Below, piece by piece: positions 8,563 through 16,384 of a stretch of 64,000 nt of DNA. Where the stretch lies: contig NZ_BOOO01000042.1 of the NCBI RefSeq assembly GCF_016863275.1, forward strand, positions 91,247-155,246, in the 5' to 3' direction. The notes below the pieces were generated by a model. The model ran no database searches. It worked only from the letters and a program-made list of their open reading frames with translations, and was not told the DNA's origin. Positions within the stretch are counted from its first letter, which is position 1; each line of letters begins with the position of its first letter. The translations under genes and the position numbers were made by a program. Origin of the DNA: Planotetraspora mira. Its GTDB lineage: Bacteria; Actinomycetota; Actinomycetes; Streptosporangiales; Streptosporangiaceae.

Positions 8563-8889
8563 GTGGGTCAGACGATCATCCTCAGCTTTCTCGGGGGAGT
8601 GATGGGCGGGAACGCCCTCCCTCATTTCGTACGTGGCATCACCAGGGAGCGTTATCCGAACATGACCGGCAACGGACCGGTGACCAATTTCATCAGCGGG
8701 TGGGCCGGGCTCGTCCTGGCGGTGCTGCTCGTCTGCTGGGCGCATGCCGACCGCCATCCCGTCTGGGCCTTCGGCTCCGCCGCGTTCGGCGTACTTCTCA
8801 TCGGCCTGTTCCACGCCGGACCGGGCGCCTTCGGCCGAAGGGAACCCCAGCGCACAGGCCCGGCCAACGAGACGCCTCGTTCCGCGTAG
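8563..8889 (+). CDS. small membrane protein, partner of the TetR regulator
   Basis: This is a 108-residue protein with a GTG start, GGAGA at 8554-8558 and ten bases to the preceding stop. It has an N-terminal amphipathic hydrophobic stretch (ILSFLGGVMGG) and two clear helices at about 45-62 and 68-85, then a short basic tail. It resembles small membrane proteins often found after TetR genes in actinomycetes, but I cannot name a family. The operon context suggests a function relieved by the regulator's ligand. Confidence 0.7.
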   Translation: MGQTIILSFLGGVMGGNALPHFVRGITRERYPNMTGNGPVTNFISGWAGLVLAVLLVCWAHADRHPVWAFGSAAFGVLLIGLFHAGPGAFGRREPQRTGPANETPRSA

Positions 8890-8938
8890 ATCCCGTTCGT
8901 TCTGGCTGCGGATCGGCCGGTGCGGGCACAATGGTCGT

Positions 8939-9376
8939 ATGACCTCCGACCTCGACGAGCTCCGGCGGCTGCGGCGGGCCCGCGACCGGATGGACCGCGA
9001 GTACGCGCGACCCCTCGATGTGCCCGCGCTCGCTCGTACGGCGCTGATGTCGACCGCGCATTTCAGTCGCCGCTTCCGCGACGCCTACGGCGAAACCCCG
9101 TACGCCTATCTCATGACGCGGCGCATCGAGCGGGCGAAGGCGCTGCTGCGCCGCGGCGACCTGAGCGTGACGGACGTCTGCTTCGCGGTCGGCTGCACGA
9201 GCCTCGGATCCTTCAGCGCCCGCTTCACCGAGCTCGTCGGGCAGACGCCGAGCGCGTACCGCGCGGGCGACCACGACGACCTCCGCCTCCTGTCGGGCTG
9301 CCAGGCGATGGTGCTGACCCGGCCGCGGCGGGGGCGCGGGCAGCAGAACACTTCATCCGTCGCCGCGTCCGCCTAA
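8939..9376 (+). CDS. AraC-family regulator, HTH-only
   Basis: This is a 145-residue protein that is essentially just the AraC double helix-turn-helix: first HTH around LDVPALARTALMSTAHFSRR (residues ~25-45) and second around VTDVCFAVGCTSLGSFSARF (~75-95), then a short basic tail. The ATG at 8939 was preferred over an in-frame start at 8744 inside the previous gene. A VOC-family gene begins ten bases after its stop; this pair (AraC-type regulator plus glyoxalase-fold protein) is a recurrent actinobacterial arrangement. Confidence 0.85.
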   Translation: MTSDLDELRRLRRARDRMDREYARPLDVPALARTALMSTAHFSRRFRDAYGETPYAYLMTRRIERAKALLRRGDLSVTDVCFAVGCTSLGSFSARFTELVGQTPSAYRAGDHDDLRLLSGCQAMVLTRPRRGRGQQNTSSVAASA

Positions 9377-9386
9377 TGTCAGGGGC

Positions 9387-9791
9387 ATGACAGTTTCACT
9401 CAGTGGCGTGCATGTCCTCGTCGACGATCCCGACGCCGCCCTCGTCTTCTACCGCGACACGCTGGGTCTGACCGTGCGCAACGAGGTCGCCCGCGAAGGT
9501 TTCCGGTGGATCACCCTCGTCACCGACAGCCAGCCCGAGATCACGATCGTGCTCTCGCAGCCGCACGCCGGCCGCTCTCAGGAGGACGGCGACGCCCTCG
9601 CCGCCCTGCTCGCCAAAGGTGAGCTGCAGATGATCCAGTTCCGCGCCGACGACCTGGACGCGACCTTCGAGAAGGTCGTCGCCGCGCCCGGCGCCGAGGT
9701 GCTGGAGGAGCCCGCCAGCCGGCCGTGGGGCGCCCGTGACGCCGCCGTGCGTGACCCTGCGGGCAACCTGGTCCGCATCGATCAGGGCTGA
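9387..9791 (+). CDS. VOC (glyoxalase/bleomycin-resistance fold) protein
   Basis: This is a 134-residue protein with the betaalphabetabetabeta repeats of the vicinal-oxygen-chelate fold: GVHVLVDDPDAALVFYRDTLGL at the start and VRDPAGNLVRI at the end. Metal ligands typical of glyoxalases are not all obvious, so the activity may be binding, isomerase or dioxygenase. It directly follows the AraC regulator and is probably its cotranscribed partner. Confidence 0.85.
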   Translation: MTVSLSGVHVLVDDPDAALVFYRDTLGLTVRNEVAREGFRWITLVTDSQPEITIVLSQPHAGRSQEDGDALAALLAKGELQMIQFRADDLDATFEKVVAAPGAEVLEEPASRPWGARDAAVRDPAGNLVRIDQG

Positions 9792-9910
9792 CTTCGCGGC
9801 TGATGCGCTGAGCTCGCCGCACGTACAGGAGCCTCGGAACGCGTAAACCGTTTGGTGTCCTGGCCTGCGCGCCGTACGGTCATGTGACCTACGACCTGGG
9901 GAATGAAGAG

Positions 9911-10414
9911 ATGTCCATCCGTACGACTGAGGTCCGCCGGCTGTCACCCGAGGACTGGGCGTTGTTCCGCGACGTCCGGCTGGAGGCCTTGGCCGAGTCT
10001 CCAGATGCCTTCTCCTCCACGCTGGAACGGGAGCAGGCGTACGACGAGGAACATTGGCGCGACTGGATGCGGCCCGAGCGTGGGTTGAAGGCGGTCGCAC
10101 GCGCCGGTGAGACGGCGGTCGGGCTGGTCGGCGGCTGGCTTCCCGAAGATCGGGGCGGGGCGGTCGAGTTGTACAGCATGTGGGTCAGCCCCGCCGCGCG
10201 GGAAAGGGGCGTCGGGGCGCTCTTGGTGGAGGAGGTCGTCGCCTGGGCGGCCGCAGAGGGCCACCCTGTGGTCGAGCTGTGGGTGGTGGACGGGAACGAC
10301 CAGGCTGAACGGCTCTATGCGCGGAGCGGGTTCACGATGACCGGGGAGACACAGCCTCATCCGAACGATCCCGGACTCCGCGAGCGGCTGATGATCCGTC
10401 CGCTCGACAGCTGA
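9911..10414 (+). CDS. GNAT-family N-acetyltransferase
   Basis: This is a 167-residue protein. The acetyl-CoA binding motif A is visible in LYSMWVSPAARERGVGALLVEEVVAWA (R/Q-x-x-G-x-G/A type), and motif B follows as VVELWVVDGNDQAERLYARSGF. The N-terminal RRLSPEDWALFRDVRLEALAE is the usual acceptor-side beginning of this family. The substrate may be a small molecule or a protein N-terminus and cannot be told. ATG 9911 has a GAAG purine run nearby; an alternative in-frame start at 9884 lacks one. Confidence 0.85.
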   Translation: MSIRTTEVRRLSPEDWALFRDVRLEALAESPDAFSSTLEREQAYDEEHWRDWMRPERGLKAVARAGETAVGLVGGWLPEDRGGAVELYSMWVSPAARERGVGALLVEEVVAWAAAEGHPVVELWVVDGNDQAERLYARSGFTMTGETQPHPNDPGLRERLMIRPLDS

Positions 10415-10472
10415 GATCCGACCTCACCGTGTGGGTTCGTTTCGTCGCTGATCACGGTGGCATGCTGTTCTC

Positions 10473-11378
10473 GTGCCAAGGGAACTCGTCGAACTGGCGT
10501 TACGAGAGTTTCGCGTGGCCGCCGAGCGGCGCGACGTGCGGGTCGAATCCCGGTCCGGCGCCGGAGTCCATCCCGTGCGGACGATCGACGGTGAGGCCGC
10601 GTATCTCAAGGCCACGTCGGCCACGCTGGGTACGCAGTCGCTGGCGGCCGCCCGGCGGGAGTTGCGCTTCTACCGGTACCTCGCACCGACGGCTCCCGTG
10701 TGCACCCCACGCCTCCTCGACTTTCTGGACATCGAGGAGGGTGTGGCCGTACTGCTCGCGGCGGCGGGCCGGCCACGAGGCGTCGCGTCATGGACTCCGG
10801 GCATGTGGGCCGACCTGGGCAGGCACCTGGCCGCCCTGCACAGCATGCCGCTGCCGACAGCGGGCGACTGGAACCGGCCCGATGCGCTGCTGGAGGCCCT
10901 CGCCGCCCGGAATCTCACGGAGATCACCGCCTTCTGGGCGGCCACGCTTCCCCAGCTTCGCGAGCTCATCGCCCGTCGCGCCGAACTTCGGGATCAGATC
11001 AGTGCGCTACCGCCGGTCTTCGTCCACGGGGACTGTCACACCGACAACATCGTGCACGCCGAGGGCCCGCCGGTATTTTGCGACTGGCAGTCGGCCGGAG
11101 TCGGCCGGGCCGTATCCGACCTGGCCTTTCTCAGCGTGCGCGCGACCCCCTCGGGCGTGGTCGTCCCCTCGGCGCTGATCCATGCCTACTTGGACCGTCG
11201 CCCCGGGGACCGCAAGGCTCTGGAATGCGCTCTGGTGGCGGAAGAACTCGCCGTCCTGGTCTTCCTCTGGCCGCCTTACGCCGCGTTCAACAGCCCGACG
11301 GGGATCGCTCGCGTCCGCTCCAGGGCACGCGAACTCGCGGAGCGGTACCTCGGCGAGGCGGCCCACGAGAGAGGTTGA
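10473..11378 (+). CDS. aminoglycoside-phosphotransferase-fold kinase
   Basis: This is a 301-residue protein of the APH/choline-kinase fold. The catalytic Brenner-type motif VHGDCHTDN (about 184-192, Asp187 and Asn192) and the metal-binding Asp in FCDWQ (about 204) are both present. An N-terminal kinase lobe contains AAYLKA, in which the Lys is the probable ATP ligand. Members phosphorylate aminoglycosides, macrolides, choline or other alcohols, so the substrate is open. The GTG start at 10473 is the first good start after the GNAT gene. It is an enzyme-type resistance candidate rather than an assured resistance gene. Confidence 0.8.
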   Translation: MPRELVELALREFRVAAERRDVRVESRSGAGVHPVRTIDGEAAYLKATSATLGTQSLAAARRELRFYRYLAPTAPVCTPRLLDFLDIEEGVAVLLAAAGRPRGVASWTPGMWADLGRHLAALHSMPLPTAGDWNRPDALLEALAARNLTEITAFWAATLPQLRELIARRAELRDQISALPPVFVHGDCHTDNIVHAEGPPVFCDWQSAGVGRAVSDLAFLSVRATPSGVVVPSALIHAYLDRRPGDRKALECALVAEELAVLVFLWPPYAAFNSPTGIARVRSRARELAERYLGEAAHERG

Positions 11379-11594
11379 CGTGATCGTGGGCACTGCCGAC
11401 GACCGCTGAGCCCGACCCTGCTCTTTGCTCGAAACGGCGTCAGAGACGATGGACCGCTAATGGCCGAGGATCAGCCCATGACCTGCACGTACCCCGTGGG
11501 CGAGGACGGCGTGAACCTCGACATACGGCTTCTTGTTGACGAGCGACAGTGGGGCCGGCCCTGGAGGGCGAGTCACTGACGCAGGGAGAATCGC

Positions 11595-11858
11595 TTGCGT
11601 AGACTCGTGGCTATGAGCGCCGGGCATGCGCATGAGGAGCTTCATCACCTGGTGGATCGGCTATCGCCGGACCAGGCGCGTCGCCTCCTGCGCTTGGTGA
11701 AGACAGATCCCGCCTTGGCTGAGGTGGCGGAGGAACAGCCGTCTGAGCCGGTTCGTCGTCGAAGGTTGTCGATCGCGGGGATCGGTGCCTCCGGTGAAGG
11801 GGATCTATCAGAACGGGTCGAAGATCTGCTGGCGGAGCGGTTCAATCGGTCAACGTGA
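11595..11858 (+). CDS. VapB-like antitoxin candidate
   Basis: This is an 87-residue hydrophilic protein whose first half is helical (HEELHHLVDRLSPDQARRLLRLVK) and whose second half is acidic/basic mixed. It overlaps the following PIN-domain toxin gene by four bases (GTGA), the classic toxin-antitoxin layout. The TTG start at 11595 is supported by GGGAG six bases upstream; ATG 11613 is the alternative. The family resemblance is to short actinobacterial antitoxins with a Leu-rich helix, recognised mostly by context. Confidence 0.65.
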   Translation: MRRLVAMSAGHAHEELHHLVDRLSPDQARRLLRLVKTDPALAEVAEEQPSEPVRRRRLSIAGIGASGEGDLSERVEDLLAERFNRST

Positions 11859-12280
11859 CTGCCACACTCCTGGACACCGGCCCTTTGATCGCTGTCGTCG
11901 ATCGGGATGACAAGCACCACGCTTCATGCGTGCGCCTCCTCGAGGAGCTGGAGGGGCCGCTCCTGTTGCCTCCAACCGTTTTGATCGAGGCTGGGTGGAC
12001 CATCAACAGGCACATGGGGCCTCGCGTGCATGCGCAGTTTCTTGATCTGGTGACCGAGGAGTTCGAACTAGTCGACCTGTTGTCGGCCGATGTCCGACGG
12101 ATGGCAGAACTCGTCCGCGCTTACCGAGATGCTCGGCTGGACCCCGCTGACGTGTCTGTGGTTGCCATCGCAGAACGACTGGATGTCACTCAAATCGCGA
12201 CGCTCGACCGCCGGGATTTCACATTCATCCGACCTCGGCATGTGCCAGCGTTCACGCTTCTCCCGGAACTGCTTGGCTGA
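11855..12280 (+). CDS. PIN-domain ribonuclease toxin (VapC type)
   Basis: This is a 141-residue PIN domain. The acidic metal-binding residues are in place: Asp7 (LLDTGPL), Glu45 (LIEAGW), Asp99 (DPADVSVVAIAERL) and Asp118 (ATLDRRDF). Such toxins cleave tRNA or rRNA when freed from their antitoxin. The GTG start at 11855 overlaps the antitoxin stop. The stop codon directly abuts the first tRNA-Gly scar (12279), so this TA module sits exactly at the island boundary and its last residues may have been altered by the junction. Confidence 0.85.
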   Translation: MTATLLDTGPLIAVVDRDDKHHASCVRLLEELEGPLLLPPTVLIEAGWTINRHMGPRVHAQFLDLVTEEFELVDLLSADVRRMAELVRAYRDARLDPADVSVVAIAERLDVTQIATLDRRDFTFIRPRHVPAFTLLPELLG

Positions 12281-12343
12281 CCTGGGCCTTCGTGTGTAGA
12301 GCGGGTGACGGGAATCGAACCCGCGCTGTCACCTCGGGAAGTG
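12279..12343 (-). repeat. tRNA-Gly(CCC) 3'-part, att-like scar 1
   Basis: On the minus strand the sequence reads the anticodon loop to acceptor end of tRNA-Gly(CCC): TTCCC anticodon loop, GCGGGTTCGATTCCCG T-arm and CACCCGCTC acceptor. The 5' half of the tRNA is absent to its right. GACCTGGGCCTT, the right arm of the hairpin seen in later copies, precedes it. The right flank (GTGTGCCGATC...GAGTGACTGTGG) matches the flanks at 41.97 and 54.85 kb. Confidence 0.8.
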
Positions 12344-12537
12344 TGCCGATCGCGCCTCGTAGCGGCGCCGACCTGGGCGTCAGGCCGGTTATGAGTGACT
12401 GTGGATTCCCTTGTCGCCCCGGTTAACGGCGTCTATTGCCCAACGAGCAGACTGTGCCCGTTTCGAGGAGAATGCTTATGGTTCAAACGTAATCACATGC
12501 CGGGGGAGACGTGCGCCTGCAGCAGGAAACGCTGGTC

Positions 12538-13230
12538 ATGCGGGGGCCGTATCGGATCGTGGGCTTGTGGGTGCGTGTGGTCCTTCTGGTCGTGCTGCTC
12601 TGGGGCGCTCTTTTAACCGTTCTCAGCGCGAATCCCCGGGAGCGTTCTGCCACGGACTTCCAGGCGGCGCTACGCGCTGGGCAGATCACGTATGTGATCT
12701 ACGAGGCCAGTGATGATCACTTGCGTGGTTTGCGCTGGTCCAGTGGCCCTCTGTTCTGGTACCAGGCGAAAGAGCCGTCGACGCTGACCTATATGAGGCG
12801 CGATCTGATGGACGATCTCAGCGCGGTGGCTCCACGTCCGGTGGTGCGGTGGGGTTCAAGCGACGACGGCGAGGGGCTGTTTCCTGATTGGCCGTTCCAG
12901 GTTCCCGTTCCGCACGTGGGCTGGCTGGTCAAGGTGGCATGGATCGCCACGTTCGTGATCATGATCGGTACGGCACGGCCCCGTCTGGGCAATCGGTGGG
13001 CGTGGTTCTGGCTTTTCACGGTCGGAGACATCGGTGCCATCTTGTTCCTGTTCTTCGAGCCTCGTGCGGTGTGGCGCGGGCTCGGACCCCAGGGACCTGC
13101 CTCTGGCCGGATGGCCGGCGGTCAAGGTTGCCTGATGGCCATCTGCCTTCAATTCCTGATCGCTGCCTTCGCCGCTGTGGAGATCTTTGGCGGGGTGCAG
13201 ACCCTGTTCGAGGTGCTGGCGCGTTCCTGA
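12538..13230 (+). CDS. membrane protein of unknown function
   Basis: This is a 230-residue protein from ATG 12538, which has AGGAAA eight bases upstream; GTG 12511 is possible. One helix near the N-terminus (~8-30), a soluble stretch of about 100 residues with ITYVIYEASDD and VVRWGSSDDGEG, then two or three C-terminal helices (about 135-155, 160-180, 203-225) are visible. I do not recognise the family. It lies between two tRNA-Gly scars and is therefore probably acquired. Confidence 0.6.
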   Translation: MRGPYRIVGLWVRVVLLVVLLWGALLTVLSANPRERSATDFQAALRAGQITYVIYEASDDHLRGLRWSSGPLFWYQAKEPSTLTYMRRDLMDDLSAVAPRPVVRWGSSDDGEGLFPDWPFQVPVPHVGWLVKVAWIATFVIMIGTARPRLGNRWAWFWLFTVGDIGAILFLFFEPRAVWRGLGPQGPASGRMAGGQGCLMAICLQFLIAAFAAVEIFGGVQTLFEVLARS

Positions 13231-13290
13231 ACAAGGATGAGCCCGCGCCCAGGTGGTGGGCCTATCCACTCACGTCTACGGCCGGCAGGA

Positions 13291-13827
13291 TCACGATTCC
13301 GGCTCGGGCGCACGTTCTGGAGAGGATGCATGCGCGTTGTCGGCCACGACACCGAGAGGCACGCCACGCAGGCTGAGCAGCATGAGAACGGCACAGCCCC
13401 CGGTGAGCGCTATGTCGGCGACGTTGCCGACGAACAGGCCGCCATAGTCGATGAAGTCGACGACGTGCCCCTGGGCGAAGCCGGGAGCGCGGAAGAGCCG
13501 GTCGAGCAGATGGGAGGCGGCGCCGCCCAGCAATGCGGCCAGCACGATGGTCCAGGCGGTCGATTGCAGCCGACGCGCGACATACAGGATGACGGCGACC
13601 GCGGCGGCCGCGGCCAGGGTGAACACCCACGTCGACCCCTCGCCGATCGAGAACGCGGCACCGGGGTTCAACAACAGCCGAAACCGGATCACCTGCGGGA
13701 TCACCGTGATGTGCTCGCCGTCCGAAAGCGCCGAGATCGCCCAGAACTTGGAGATCTGGTCTGCGAGCAGAACTATTGCGGCCAGCGTGAGCATCCACCC
13801 ATATCGCCGGAGTTCCAGCCTCGTCAC
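13291..13827 (-). CDS. lspA: lipoprotein signal peptidase (signal peptidase II)
   Basis: LspA cleaves prolipoprotein signal peptides in the membrane after lipid attachment to the lipobox Cys. At 178 residues it has the usual size, with four helices. Conserved elements are DQISK (about 23-27), NPGAAFS (54-60), GGAASHLLDR (101-110), and the two catalytic aspartates in GHVVDF (Asp124) and GNVADI (Asp138). A typical actinobacterial lspA is next to rluD or ileS; here it is alone, lying between tRNA-Gly scars at 12.3 and 13.97 kb. It therefore looks like an accessory copy. Confidence 0.93.
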   Translation of the reverse strand: MTRLELRRYGWMLTLAAIVLLADQISKFWAISALSDGEHITVIPQVIRFRLLLNPGAAFSIGEGSTWVFTLAAAAAVAVILYVARRLQSTAWTIVLAALLGGAASHLLDRLFRAPGFAQGHVVDFIDYGGLFVGNVADIALTGGCAVLMLLSLRGVPLGVVADNAHASSPERAPEPES

Positions 13828-13956
13828 CCGCGAACCTCGTTCCTTCCCGACACCTCTAACCCCGCAATCTATGACCTTCTAGCATCGAATCGATCGAAAC
13901 GGCCCTCAGCGGAGCATGCAGTACAAGGCGGCGGCATCCTGCCGGGTCTTCGTGTG

Positions 13957-14003
13957 TGGAGCGGGTGGCGGGAATCGAACCCGCGCCGTCTACGTGGGAA
14001 GTC
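13957..14003 (-). repeat. tRNA-Gly 3'-part, att-like scar 2
   Basis: This is the minus-strand 3' half of a tRNA-Gly with TTCCC in the anticodon loop, a GCGGGTTCGATTCCCG T-arm and a CACCCGCTCC acceptor end, but with a diverged anticodon stem. The hairpin on its left is eroded. The right flank (TCTTCAAACAGCATG...GAGCTGCAGAAACGCTGACCTG) matches those at 48.97 and 50.75 kb, the second flank class. Confidence 0.75.
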
Positions 14004-14151
14004 TTCAAACAGCATGTGCTCTGAGCTGCAGAAACGCTGACCTGGTTACCTCCCTGTTCTGCGCCCCTGATTCGCCTGTTGACGGTCGACATGGCATTTC
14101 ATACGTTGCGCGTGGGCCTTCCCCTGGTGCCCGGAACCGGAAGGGGTTGCG

Positions 14152-15384
14152 ATGACCACCGAGCTGGATCCGAACGGAACTTGGCCGGATATCGTGCCGG
14201 GACCACTTGCGACGCCGTCACCGGAGTTCGCCCGCAGGCGGGAGTCGGGGCCGCTGGAGCCGGCACCCATGCCCAGCGGCGACCGTGTCCCAGTGGCCGT
14301 CAGGTACGAGGACGTCCGGGCCCTGCTGGCCTCGCCCACCTCCAGCCGCAACCTGCGTCTGCCGGGGTTGCCGCGGTTCGTGAGCGGCGTCGGCATCGAC
14401 GACGACCCGGACGCGCTGATCAATCAGGACCCGCCGGACCACACCCGCTACCGCCGGATCATGCACGGCACCTTCACCCCGCGCCAGATCGAACCGTGGC
14501 GCCCTCGCATTGCGAAGATCGCCCGAGAGCTCCTCGACGGCTTGGGCGACGACTTCGATCTGGTCGAGGGATACGCGCTGCAGTTACCAGGCCGCGTCAT
14601 CTGCGAGATGCTCGGCGTGCCGATGGACGACTACGAGCAGTTCGTCCGGTGGACGGACATGTTCCTGACCACCTCCACGGCCACCGAGCAGGCGCGTTAC
14701 GAGGGCTACACCGAATTCATGGCCTATGCCGCGGAACTGGTCGCCCAGCATCGGGCCGAGCCCGGCAGGGACCTCATCGACCTGCTCATCCAGGCCAGGG
14801 ACGAGGATGACCGGCTGTCAGAGGGCGAGCTCGTCAACACCGTCTTCTCTCTCATCACGGCCGGTCACGAGACGACGGCATCGATGATCGGCCGTGGGGT
14901 CTTCCGGCTGCTTCTGCATCCCGGACAGTGGGCCGAGCTGGTCGCGGACCCGGCCCTGGCGGCGACCGCCGTCGAGGAGATCCTGCGCTTTGACGGGCCA
15001 CCCGCCAGTGCCTTCATGCGGCGGATCACGGAAGACACCGATGTCCCCGGCGGCTCGCTGAGCGCGGGGACGGTCGTGATGCCGAACCTGAACGCGGCCA
15101 ACCACGACCCGCAGGCGTTTCCCGACCCGGGCAGGTTCGACATCCACCGCTTCACCGACCACCCTCCCAACCCGCATGTGGCATTCGGTTACGGCCCACA
15201 CCGTTGTCTGGCCGCCAGCCTCGCCAGGGTCGAGCTCACCGAGGCGATCAGAGCTCTGGTCATGCAGCGGCCCACTCTCCGTCTGACGATTTCGCCCGAC
15301 GCGGTGACCTGGACCGATGGTCTGGTCTACCGGCCGGTCGCCATGCCCGTCACCATCGGAGGTCGAAGTAGAGGCCAGGCGTAG
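14152..15384 (+). CDS. cytochrome P450
   Basis: This is a 410-residue soluble bacterial P450 that hydroxylates or otherwise oxidises a small molecule using electrons from a ferredoxin/reductase. The I-helix oxygen-activation motif AGHETT is at 237-242, the K-helix ExxR at 276-279 (EEILR), and the heme ligand Cys is in FGYGPHRCLA at about residue 352. No ferredoxin gene is adjacent, so redox partners must be encoded elsewhere. The ATG is preceded by GGAAGGGG. It lies just right of scar 2 and is probably island cargo. Confidence 0.93.
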   Translation: MTTELDPNGTWPDIVPGPLATPSPEFARRRESGPLEPAPMPSGDRVPVAVRYEDVRALLASPTSSRNLRLPGLPRFVSGVGIDDDPDALINQDPPDHTRYRRIMHGTFTPRQIEPWRPRIAKIARELLDGLGDDFDLVEGYALQLPGRVICEMLGVPMDDYEQFVRWTDMFLTTSTATEQARYEGYTEFMAYAAELVAQHRAEPGRDLIDLLIQARDEDDRLSEGELVNTVFSLITAGHETTASMIGRGVFRLLLHPGQWAELVADPALAATAVEEILRFDGPPASAFMRRITEDTDVPGGSLSAGTVVMPNLNAANHDPQAFPDPGRFDIHRFTDHPPNPHVAFGYGPHRCLAASLARVELTEAIRALVMQRPTLRLTISPDAVTWTDGLVYRPVAMPVTIGGRSRGQA

Positions 15385-15459
15385 GAACCGCGGTGGTCGG
15401 CGATCGGAACGGCATCGTGGAAACAAAGCTCCGCGATGCCGTTCCGACAGGGCCACTGT

Positions 15460-16101
15460 TCAGCTCGAACCGACGCCGCGGTCTTCGCGTCGCATGTCTC
15501 CGACGCCGGGGGTTCCCGCACCCAGGCCGTAACGCAGGAGCACAGCGCCTGTGGACGAGGTGACGGGTGGTTCGAGGAGCATCAGGTTGGCAGGCACCAC
15601 ACCACCGTCGAACACCTTCTTGCCGACACCGAGCACGAGGGGGAAGAGCCACAGGTCGAGCCGGTCGAAGAGGCGCTCGTGCAGGAGGGTTTGCACCAGG
15701 TTCAGGCTTCCGATCACGTGGACGTGCTCGTGCTTGTCACGCAGTTCGTGCACGGCGCTCACCAAGTCGGGTGCCAACTGCGTCGAGCCCGCCCAGTCCA
15801 GATCCGGGTTGCCTCGCGAGGCGACGTACTTCGGGAGGCTGTTGAACAGCGTGGCGATCCCGCCGTCGACGCCGTCGACCTGGTTCGGCCAGAACGCGGC
15901 GAAGATGTCGTAGGTCTTGCGGCCCAGCAGCAGGGCGTCCATGCCCTCCATTCCGGCACCGACGTGCCGGCCGACCGTCTCGTCGAACAAGGGCGCCTGC
16001 CATCCCCCGAACGGAAAGCCGTCGGGATCCTCCTCGGAATCACCCGGCGCCTGGCCGACCAGGTCGAGCGTCGCGAACAGGTCGATGTGGATTGTGCCCA
16101 T
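15460..16101 (-). CDS. dihydrofolate reductase-like (RibD C-terminal fold) protein
   Basis: This is a 213-residue protein with the DHFR/RibD-C fold: LLLGRKTYDIFAAFWP near residues 57-72 and HVHVIGSLNLVQTLL near 123-137, followed by DLWLFPLVLGVGKKVF. These single-domain proteins are common in actinomycetes and are predicted NADPH-dependent reductases, not necessarily folate enzymes. It converges with the P450 gene (stops 75 bases apart). Confidence 0.85.
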   Translation of the reverse strand: MGTIHIDLFATLDLVGQAPGDSEEDPDGFPFGGWQAPLFDETVGRHVGAGMEGMDALLLGRKTYDIFAAFWPNQVDGVDGGIATLFNSLPKYVASRGNPDLDWAGSTQLAPDLVSAVHELRDKHEHVHVIGSLNLVQTLLHERLFDRLDLWLFPLVLGVGKKVFDGGVVPANLMLLEPPVTSSTGAVLLRYGLGAGTPGVGDMRREDRGVGSS

Positions 16102-16384
16102 GGTGTCCTCCTCCTTGCGTTCCCGGCTTGTTCCGGCACGAACGTAGACCGGCGTCCGGACGCAAACTCATCGAACGATCGCCGAGGACTCGACCGACAG
16201 ACGATAGGCGACAGCCGCTACCGGGAGGGCAAGGCTTGTGGGCGTGTCCGCGCCACGCCGGCGTCGACGTCCCGTGGCCGAAGGCGACGCGGCCGGTACG
16301 ACGACGCGACCGTACGGGCCGTCCGCCCCAGTAGGGACGGCTCGTACGGTCAAGCCCGGCTGAGTTCCGGGCGCCGAGTGTGGA

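Noticed and set aside
13916..14155. Recurrent frames encoding GAGGGNRTRAV or GAGDGNRTRAVSLGS peptides at the scars (also 29593, 41849, 48863)
   Set aside because: These are translations of the minus-strand tRNA-Gly T-arm and acceptor in the wrong sense, not proteins.
14152..16101. P450 plus reductase as the start of a biosynthetic gene cluster
   Set aside because: No core synthase, no ferredoxin and unrelated neighbours; a single tailoring-type enzyme is not enough.
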